Of a stretch of DNA of 12,586 nucleotides, positions 7,174 to 12,586 are shown piece by piece. Position 1 is the first letter of the stretch. The number at the start of each line of letters is the position of its first letter. The DNA is taken from contig PCBE01000065.1 of NCBI GenBank assembly GCA_002731295.1, positions 4,685 to 17,270 of the forward strand. The letters run 5' to 3'. Below the pieces are notes generated by a model, which made no database searches, was not told the DNA's origin, and worked only from the letters and a program-made list of their open reading frames with translations. The stretch is from Acidiferrobacteraceae bacterium (lineage in GTDB: Bacteria > Pseudomonadota > Gammaproteobacteria > Arenicellales > UBA868). The position numbers were made by a program, and so were the translations under genes.

Positions 7174-7784
7174 AAGATGTGGCTGTGATCCGGACAGGTA
7201 CAGCAAATCTGGCATCGGTACTCGCCGGATTGAGAAGGGCTCAGTGTAAGCCGGTATTGGTCGACGACCCAAAGAAGGTGACCTCCGCTGACTATGTCGT
7301 GTTGCCAGGAGTTGGTGCTTTCGCCGCGATTATGGATCAGCTGAGAAGTCGAAGACTTGTTGATGCTATTCGTGAGCGAATTGTTGAAGCGAGGCCCACA
7401 CTGACAATCTGTCTTGGTCTCCAGGTTCTAGGTAGTCGCAGTGAAGAGAGCCCAGGGACTGATGGTATTGGCGCGTTTGATGCCCACGTGTCAAGGTTCG
7501 GGACGACTGTCCGGGTACCACAACTGGGCTGGAATTGCATACATCCGGCATCCGACTGCCAGTTTCTCACCGAGGGTTACGGCTATTTTGCCAACTCCTA
7601 TCGACTCACAGAAATCCCTGAGGGCTGGACAGGCGCCAAGGCAGATTACGGCGGTTCATTCGTTGCCGCCATTGAGCGTGGGCCGATTCTAGCTTGCCAG
7701 TTTCACCCAGAGCTTTCAGGAAAATGGGGGGCATCACTGATTGAGCGATGGCTGGGAGTGAAGCGAGAGGCTGAGTCATGCTGA
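7170..7784 (+). CDS. hisH: Imidazole glycerol phosphate synthase, glutaminase subunit
   Basis: Class I glutamine amidotransferase that supplies ammonia to HisF; together they convert PRFAR to imidazole glycerol phosphate and AICAR. In 204 residues I see the oxyanion-region PGVGAF (46-51), the nucleophile Cys81 in TICLGLQVLG, and the His/Glu of the triad in CQFHPELSGKWG near residues 177-188. PQLGWN (about 114-119) is the usual HisH motif near the interface with HisF. The usual Gly before the catalytic cysteine block is replaced (LTICLG rather than GICLG), a mild variation. The start overlaps hisB by ATGA; the stop overlaps hisF by seven bases, as expected for subunits made in equal amounts. 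Confidence 0.96.
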   Translation: MKDVAVIRTGTANLASVLAGLRRAQCKPVLVDDPKKVTSADYVVLPGVGAFAAIMDQLRSRRLVDAIRERIVEARPTLTICLGLQVLGSRSEESPGTDGIGAFDAHVSRFGTTVRVPQLGWNCIHPASDCQFLTEGYGYFANSYRLTEIPEGWTGAKADYGGSFVAAIERGPILACQFHPELSGKWGASLIERWLGVKREAESC

Positions 7785-8533
7785 CCGCTAGAATCATTCC
7801 TTGTCTCGATTGTCGGGATGGCCGGGTCGTCAAAGGTATTAATTTTCAGGGTTTGCGGGATGCAGGCTGCCCAGTCGAATTATCTTTGAATTATCAAGAC
7901 CAGGGTGCTGACGAACTGGTTCTTCTCGATGTGTCTGCCACTCCTGAAGGTCGAGGCCATCAGCGCGAAACCGTACGAAGAGTTCGCAAAGAGTTGAGTA
8001 TTCCCTTGACCTGCGGCGGTGGTGTCCGCGTGGCCGATGATGCAGGTCGTTTGCTTGATGCAGGGGCTGACAAGGTTAGCGTGAATACTGCGGCTGTGGT
8101 GAACGCTGAGCTCATCAATGACCTGGCGATACGTTACGGAAGTCAATGTACGGTGATTGCCATAGATGCGATTCGACATGAGAGTGGAGGCTGGGGGGTG
8201 GTAGTGAAATCAGGGCGTGAGCGTACCGGCCGCGATGTAATTCAGTGGTCCAAAGAGGTGGTCGAGAGAGGTGCGGGCGAGATCTTACTGACGAGCTGGG
8301 ATCGTGACGGTACGCGCTCCGGTTATGAACTCGATCTATTAGGCGCCGTGAGTCAGGCAGTGACGGTTCCAGTGATTGCCTCCGGGGGAGCAGCGAATCC
8401 TGAGCATCTGATAGATGCACTGAAAGCTGGTGCGGATGCCGTACTGGCAGCTTCGATATTTCATGATGGTGAGTACACGGTCAAAAGCCTTAAAGCTGTG
8501 CTCAGAGATGCCGGTGTGGAGGTCAGACCGTGA
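7778..8533 (+). CDS. hisF: Imidazole glycerol phosphate synthase, cyclase subunit
   Basis: TIM-barrel partner of HisH; it uses the channelled ammonia to cleave PRFAR into imidazole glycerol phosphate and AICAR. The 251-residue protein has the N-terminal signature IIPCLDCRDGRVVKG with catalytic Asp11, and the second catalytic acid at Asp130 (VIAIDAIR), the same numbers as the well-studied Thermotoga enzyme. The phosphate-binding loops TCGGGVR (78-84) and ASGGAANPEH (201-210) and the LTSWDRDGT segment (171-179) are intact. GAGAGG lies shortly before the ATG. It is placed before hisA, whereas in enterobacteria hisA comes first. The stop overlaps the next start by GTGA. Confidence 0.97.
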   Translation: MLTARIIPCLDCRDGRVVKGINFQGLRDAGCPVELSLNYQDQGADELVLLDVSATPEGRGHQRETVRRVRKELSIPLTCGGGVRVADDAGRLLDAGADKVSVNTAAVVNAELINDLAIRYGSQCTVIAIDAIRHESGGWGVVVKSGRERTGRDVIQWSKEVVERGAGEILLTSWDRDGTRSGYELDLLGAVSQAVTVPVIASGGAANPEHLIDALKAGADAVLAASIFHDGEYTVKSLKAVLRDAGVEVRP

Positions 8534-9831
8534 TAATTCCATCCATTGATTTACAGAGTGGGCTTGCAGTTCAGTTGGTTGGAGGAAAGGACAAGGCGCT
8601 AGATGCAGGAGATCCTCGACCCATCGCCGAACTCTTTGGAAGAGTGGGAGAGATTGCTGTGATCGATCTTGATGCTGCTCTTGGAACTGGAAGCAACCGG
8701 GATACGATCCTCGATCTCTTGGGCCGTGCACCGTGCCGCGTGGGCGGTGGTATTCGTGACGCGGATAGCGCGAGGTTCTGGCTCGATGCTGGTGCACGAA
8801 AAGTCATTCTTGGAACAGCCGCAGAGCCCGATATTCTCGATCAGCTTCCGCGAGAGCGAGTGATCGCAGCACTGGACGCGGTGGATGGTGAAGTGGTGGT
8901 AGAGGGCTGGACAAGGAAAACAGGCCGCGGGGTTCTTGACCGAATGCGAGAGCTAAGGCCTTATGTAGGCGGATTCCTGGTGACCTTTGTGGAGCGTGAG
9001 GGTCGTCTTGCTGGTGTTGATGAAGCGCGCATTAACCAACTCGTGGATGCGTCAGATGGCATCGAGTTAACGGTTGCAGGTGGCGTAGCCACGGCTGCTG
9101 ATGTGGGCGTTATTGATGCCTTGGGGGCAGATGCGCAAGTCGGGATGGCACTGTATACGAACAAGTTCGACCTAGCTGATGCGACAGCAGCGTGTCTTAA
9201 GACCGACCGTGAAGACGGGCTGTGGGCGACCGTGGTTGTTGATGAGTCGGGTTTGGCACTGGGGCTTGCGTACTCCGATCTTGGCAGTCTTCGTGTTGCG
9301 ATTTATCAAGGTCGGGGAGCCTACCACTCTCGCTCGCGTGATGAACTCTGGGTAAAGGGATCTACTTCTGGCGCCGTTCAAACGCTGCACAGAATAGAAC
9401 TCGACTGTGATCGGGATACACTGCGTTTTTCGGTCAGTCAGTCCGGTGCCGGATTTTGCCACCTCAATAAGCGCACATGCTGGGGGGATTCAACTGGATT
9501 GAGTCGTCTCGAATCGACCTTGTTGGAACGACAAAAGTCAGCACCCGACGGCTCATATACCAAACGCCTACTCGCCGAAGATGGATTGCTTGCCGCAAAG
9601 CTCAAAGAAGAAGCAGCCGAGTTGGCAGAGGCGGATAACGTTGCGGATGTAACCCATGAAGCAGCTGATCTCATGTATTTTGCGATGGCTGCAATGGCCC
9701 GCGCAGGTGTTAGCCTGACTGACGTAGAGCGCGAACTGGATCGTCGTGCGTTGAAGGTAAACCGACGTAACGGCGATGCAAAATTACCCCTACCAGGAAA
9801 AGGACCAGAGAATGGCAGTTCTCAAAGTTAA
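8530..9831 (+). CDS. hisA/hisIE: Trifunctional fusion: HisA isomerase + HisI cyclohydrolase + HisE pyrophosphohydrolase
   Basis: One 433-residue chain joins three steps. Residues 1-222 are HisA (ProFAR isomerase): IIPSIDL with Asp7, VGGGIRD (71-77), ALDAVDGEVVVEGW with Asp116, LVTFVEREGRLAG with Thr152, VAGGVAT (182-188). Residues about 228-320 are HisI (PRA-cyclohydrolase): YHSRSRDELWVKG, LDCDRD with metal-binding Asp292/294/296, and zinc cysteines 293, 310 and 317. Residues about 325-412 are HisE (PRA-pyrophosphohydrolase): GSYTKRLLAEDG, KLKEEAAEL and THEAADLMY with the metal-binding acids. All three active sites look intact. The HisA motif VEREGRLAG is unusual, since most HisA have an (I/V)xxDG form there. 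The GTG start is supported by GGAGG at 8518-8522, seven bases upstream. HisI-HisE fusions are common; HisA joined in front of them is much less so. The 3' end overlaps hisD by 20 bases. Confidence 0.94.
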   Translation: MIIPSIDLQSGLAVQLVGGKDKALDAGDPRPIAELFGRVGEIAVIDLDAALGTGSNRDTILDLLGRAPCRVGGGIRDADSARFWLDAGARKVILGTAAEPDILDQLPRERVIAALDAVDGEVVVEGWTRKTGRGVLDRMRELRPYVGGFLVTFVEREGRLAGVDEARINQLVDASDGIELTVAGGVATAADVGVIDALGADAQVGMALYTNKFDLADATAACLKTDREDGLWATVVVDESGLALGLAYSDLGSLRVAIYQGRGAYHSRSRDELWVKGSTSGAVQTLHRIELDCDRDTLRFSVSQSGAGFCHLNKRTCWGDSTGLSRLESTLLERQKSAPDGSYTKRLLAEDGLLAAKLKEEAAELAEADNVADVTHEAADLMYFAMAAMARAGVSLTDVERELDRRALKVNRRNGDAKLPLPGKGPENGSSQS

Positions 9832-11074
9832 GACACTCTCTGAACTAAGAGCACTCCACCGGGAGCCTGTGGATTCGGAAACCTATGCAACGGCCGTAGA
9901 AATAGTCGAGCACGTTCGAAAAGGGGGCCGAAACGCATTGCTCCAAGAGGCCGAACGTCTAGGTGATATCACATCTGGGCAACGCATTGCCTATGATCGA
10001 GCTGCACTCGAGCTAGCAGTTCAGGAACTGGGAGATCGTGAACGAGGTGTTCTCGAGCGAACAGCCCAGAGAATCCGAAAGTTTGCGCAGGGACAGCGTG
10101 GTTGTCTGCGGGATTTCGAGATTGAAATCCCGGGTGGAGATGCGGGACATATTTTTGCTCCGGTTGATTCTGCTGGTTGTTACGCCCCAGGGGGCCGCTT
10201 TTCTCTTCCATCGACGGTACTAATGACGACAGTGACCGCCCGTGTAGCTGGGGTCGAGCGTATTATGGTGGCATCGCCAAAACCAACGCCGGTGACTTTG
10301 GCTGCGGCGGGGATTGCGGGTGCGGATTCGCTGGTTGCTGTCGGTGGGGCCCAGATCATTGGCGCTATGGCCTTTGGTGTGGAGGGAGTGCCCGCTTGTG
10401 ATGTGATTGTTGGACCAGGCAACCGCTGGGTCACCGCAGCCAAACGGTATGTCTCCGGATTTGTTGGGATTGACATGCTGGCTGGTCCTTCGGAGTTAGT
10501 GGTGTGGGGTGATAACAGTGCGGATTCTCAGGTGATTGCCGCAGACCTAATTGCCCAGGCGGAACACGACACTGATGCCCTTCCGATTCTGGTGACCACC
10601 TCGAAAGACTTAGTAGAGCAAGTGAATACAGCGCTTAGTTCCCAGCTCAGTTCTCTCCCAGACGGCGCTACTGCAGAAGATGCCATGGATAATGGCTTTG
10701 CGGTGTTGGTTGATTCAGTCGAGCAGGCGGCTGAAGCTTGTAATCGCCTGGCGCCTGAGCACCTCGAGGTACACGTTGAAGATCTAGAAGATGCGACATC
10801 CCGACTGAAGCATTATGGCGCCCTCTTTTTAGGGCGAGGTGCAGCTGAGGTCTTTGGAGATTATGGGATCGGGCCCAATCATGTTTTGCCAACGGGTGGG
10901 AGTGCCCGCTTTTCCGCGGGACTCTCTATACTGACCTTTTTACGAATGTCCACTTGGATGTCGAGCCCCGATCAGCTTGATGATGATGTGATACGAGATA
11001 CCGCTGCTCTGGCTCGGCTCGAAGGACTGGAAGGTCATGCCAGAGCCGCAGAAGTTCGTCTTGGAAAGCGGTAA
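9812..11074 (+). CDS. hisD: Histidinol dehydrogenase
   Basis: Zinc-dependent NAD enzyme that oxidises histidinol to histidine in two steps, the end of the pathway. The protein has 420 residues from the ATG at 9812, which I prefer because AAAGGA (9799-9804) lies seven bases before it. An ATG at 9776 in the same frame would add 12 residues without family resemblance. Motifs: GCYAPGGR (122-129), VGPGNRWVTAAK (200-211), GIDMLAGPSE (219-228), DLIAQAEHD (245-253), APEHLE (314-319), GDYGIGPNHVLPT (349-361). Zinc ligands by position are Gln249, His252, Asp350 and His409, and Glu316/His317 are the catalytic pair. hisD is last in this operon, whereas in enterobacteria it is second. The start lies inside hisA/hisIE. 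Confidence 0.96.
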   Translation: MAVLKVKTLSELRALHREPVDSETYATAVEIVEHVRKGGRNALLQEAERLGDITSGQRIAYDRAALELAVQELGDRERGVLERTAQRIRKFAQGQRGCLRDFEIEIPGGDAGHIFAPVDSAGCYAPGGRFSLPSTVLMTTVTARVAGVERIMVASPKPTPVTLAAAGIAGADSLVAVGGAQIIGAMAFGVEGVPACDVIVGPGNRWVTAAKRYVSGFVGIDMLAGPSELVVWGDNSADSQVIAADLIAQAEHDTDALPILVTTSKDLVEQVNTALSSQLSSLPDGATAEDAMDNGFAVLVDSVEQAAEACNRLAPEHLEVHVEDLEDATSRLKHYGALFLGRGAAEVFGDYGIGPNHVLPTGGSARFSAGLSILTFLRMSTWMSSPDQLDDDVIRDTAALARLEGLEGHARAAEVRLGKR

Positions 11075-11082
11075 AAGAATGG

Positions 11083-11220
11083 ATGCCGTTAACAGCAGTT
11101 AAGGCACTGCACGTTACCGTAACGGCACGTTATGCACACCTGGCGCCAGAGCAGGTTCGCGTTGCAGCCCTTGCAGTAGGCCGTTATCGGGCACAATCCC
11201 GACACATCGAGGTGCGTTAA
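11083..11220 (+). pseudogene. Remnant of a tyrosine recombinase (phage-type integrase) C-terminus
   Basis: A 45-codon frame from ATG 11083 to TAA 11218-11220 contains VTVTARYAHLAPEQVRVA. T-x-RYAHLxPE is the hallmark of the C-terminal end of tyrosine recombinases, where the Tyr (residue 17 here) is the DNA nucleophile. Only that end remains: the catalytic domain with its Arg and His residues and the N-terminal domain are absent, and hisD ends nine bases upstream. The residues before the motif (KALHVTV) only weakly resemble the usual LGH segment, and the tail after it diverges. There is no ribosome site. I read it as a relic of an integrated element; a functional small peptide is much less likely. 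The match covers only about 20-25 residues, so confidence is moderate. Confidence 0.62.
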
Positions 11221-11255
11221 ATCCATACCGTTTTGCTTCAGTAGGGAGAAAGTTC

Positions 11256-12497
11256 ATGAATATCCTAACAACCAAGGACCTAATGACCGTACGCCAGCAC
11301 GGGGCGATGGAGCACACCATACCGCCCTGCGATCTTGATGAAGTGCGTCGCTACCGACTCGCACGTATTCAGACTGAACTTGTGAGGCAAGATCTGGCTG
11401 GCATTATTCTGTATGACCAGCTGAATACCCGTTACGCGACAGACAGTACCAATATGCAGATCTGGTGCTCCCACAATGAGACCCGGTATGTTTACGTGCC
11501 GGCGGATAGTCCCGCCATTATTTTTGAATTCGGTGGCAAGCCGCTACTGACCGAAGGTCTACCCGGAATTGAACGTGTACTCAAGCCGAAGACATTTTTC
11601 TATATGAGTGCCGGTCAGCACGTTACTGAAAGAGCCGTAGCCTGGGGCGCTGAAATGGATGCAATCATTCGTGAACACAGCGGCGGCAATCAACGTATCG
11701 CCATTGATCGGATCGCGCCGATTGGCGTGCAAGTGATGGAGCAGTTGGGGTACGAAATTCATGACGGCTTTACGATTATGGAGAAAGCCCGCGAAATAAA
11801 ATGTGCTGGAGAAATCGCGCTGATGCGCAAATCCATCGAAGTCTGCGAACAGGCCGTGCAGCGTATGCATGAAGTACTAAAACCTGGGATCACCGAAAAT
11901 GCGCTGTGGGCAGAGTTACACCACGGTAATATCGCCGGAGGCGGAGAATGGATAGAAACACGGTTGCTATCGTCCGGGCCACGCACCAACCCCTGGTATC
12001 GTGAGTGCTCCATGCGACCGATCGAAAAAGGTGACATGGTCAGTTTCGATACCGACCTAATTGGGCCCTACGGATACTGTTGCGATATGTCTCGATCGTG
12101 GATCTGTGACGCCGAACCTGATGATGAACAAAAACGGTTGTACGCAGCAGCCTATGAACAAATCAAGAAAAATATGGAGCTTCTCAAGCCTGGCCTGGGA
12201 TACCGGGAACTGACCGAGAAGTTGCATCCGCTGAACGATGAGTACATTCCGGGTCGTTACAGTGTAGCGATGCATGGTGTGGGCCTTTGTGATGAAGCAC
12301 CGGCGATTTATTACCCACAAGATTATGACGAAGTAGGCTACGATGGGGTAGTCCAGGAAGGTATGGTGATGTGTGTAGAAGCGCTAATCGGTGTCGAGGG
12401 CGGTAAGGAATGCGTCAAACTCGAAGAACAGGTTCTAATTACCGCAGACGGCTATGAACAGCTCACCACCTACCCGCTGGAAGATCAGTGGCTATGA
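11256..12497 (+). CDS. M24 (creatinase/aminopeptidase P fold) metalloenzyme, DddP-like; candidate DMSP lyase
   Basis: A 413-residue protein with an N-terminal creatinase-type domain (about 25-170) and a C-terminal 'pita-bread' domain (about 185-405). The dinuclear metal ligands of the fold are present: Asp265, Asp267, Asp277, His340, Glu375 and Glu390. Long stretches resemble DddP, the M24-family dimethylsulfoniopropionate lyase: RYATDSTNMQ (59-68), GGEWIETRLLSSGPRTNPW (229-247), MHGVGLCDE (339-347), KLEEQVLIT near 388-396. Tyr335 and Asp346 align, by spacing to the metal His, with the tyrosine and aspartate proposed as catalytic in DddP. Other M24 relatives act as peptidases or creatinase-like hydrolases, so the substrate remains open. 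AGGGAG (11243-11248) supports the start. No signal peptide is seen, so it is likely cytosolic. It is separated from the his operon by the recombinase relic and is probably a separate unit. Confidence 0.85.
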   Translation: MNILTTKDLMTVRQHGAMEHTIPPCDLDEVRRYRLARIQTELVRQDLAGIILYDQLNTRYATDSTNMQIWCSHNETRYVYVPADSPAIIFEFGGKPLLTEGLPGIERVLKPKTFFYMSAGQHVTERAVAWGAEMDAIIREHSGGNQRIAIDRIAPIGVQVMEQLGYEIHDGFTIMEKAREIKCAGEIALMRKSIEVCEQAVQRMHEVLKPGITENALWAELHHGNIAGGGEWIETRLLSSGPRTNPWYRECSMRPIEKGDMVSFDTDLIGPYGYCCDMSRSWICDAEPDDEQKRLYAAAYEQIKKNMELLKPGLGYRELTEKLHPLNDEYIPGRYSVAMHGVGLCDEAPAIYYPQDYDEVGYDGVVQEGMVMCVEALIGVEGGKECVKLEEQVLITADGYEQLTTYPLEDQWL

Positions 12498-12545
12498 GCT
12501 GCCGGTCAGCGACTTGAACAATTGACCTGAAATCACTCAAACACG

Positions 12546-12586
12546 ATGAGTAACATTCAACTGCAAACCAGTCGACGTCGAAAGCG
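12546..12586 (+). CDS. Start of an unidentified gene, cut by the window edge
   Basis: An open frame begins at ATG 12546 and runs to the window edge (13 codons, MSNIQLQTSRRRK). It follows the M24 gene by 48 bases on the same strand. The basic end (SRRRK) is the only visible feature. Basic N-termini of this kind occur in MttB-type trimethylamine/betaine methyltransferases, which can neighbour creatinase-like genes, but 13 residues cannot support an identity. No clear ribosome site precedes it. Confidence 0.35.
   Translation, partial: MSNIQLQTSRRRK

Noticed and set aside
9776..9811. Upstream ATG as the true hisD start.
   Set aside because: The extra 12 residues do not resemble HisD N-termini, and a good ribosome site sits just before the ATG at 9812.
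11112..11124. CGTTAC-C-GTAACG palindrome as an operator or recombination site.
   Set aside because: The arms are six bases with a one-base centre and lie inside the recombinase relic's frame; there is no second copy and no adjacent promoter to support a site.

Overview
The window is bacterial chromosome. Most genes have Shine-Dalgarno sites, genes are packed in overlapping runs, and TAG serves as an ordinary stop (serA ends in TAG). The organism cannot be named. The gene content (MetZ-type trans-sulfurylation, a SufE relative, a ribosome-mediated his attenuator, an M24 protein resembling the marine DMSP lyase DddP) suggests a Gram-negative, possibly marine, bacterium. The long ACT-domain SerA and the his gene fusions argue against a typical enteric-type gammaproteobacterium.

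Layout. 98-1684 (+): serA, first step of serine synthesis. 1836-2174 (-): a decayed 3' part of a sufE gene, truncated at its N-terminus and interrupted by an in-frame TAG. It sits directly behind metZ (2183-3376, -), which makes homocysteine from O-succinylhomoserine and sulfide. 3377-3699: AT-rich divergent spacer with a candidate metZ promoter. 3700-3855: a his operon control region not covered by any long ORF. It has a sigma70-like promoter, a 21-codon leader peptide with four consecutive His codons, mutually exclusive RNA stems and a strong intrinsic terminator. 3948-11074 (+): a compact his operon, hisG - hisC::HAD - hisB - hisH - hisF - hisA::hisI::hisE - hisD. 11083-11220: a 45-codon relic of a tyrosine recombinase C-terminus. 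11256-12497 (+): an M24 'pita-bread' metalloprotein resembling DddP. 12546-12586: the first codons of another gene, cut by the window edge.

How it works together. The seven his ORFs encode every catalytic step from PRPP + ATP to histidine: HisG, HisE, HisI, HisA, HisH+HisF, HisB, HisC, a histidinol-phosphate phosphatase candidate, and HisD. The phosphatase is the usual gap in non-enteric his operons. Here it appears to be filled by a HAD domain (subfamily IA type, unlike the E. coli HisB-N type) fused to the C-terminus of HisC, so consecutive steps 7 and 8 would be on one chain. HisA, HisI and HisE (three early steps) are likewise one chain. The operon is probably controlled by classical histidine attenuation: scarce His-tRNA stalls the leader ribosome on the CAT run, an antiterminator captures the terminator's 5' arm, and transcription enters hisG.

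The most notable points are the attenuator (possibly with a leaderless leader peptide), the two enzyme fusions, the two gene relics (sufE, recombinase) and the DddP-like protein, which keeps the metal ligands and the proposed catalytic Tyr and Asp.
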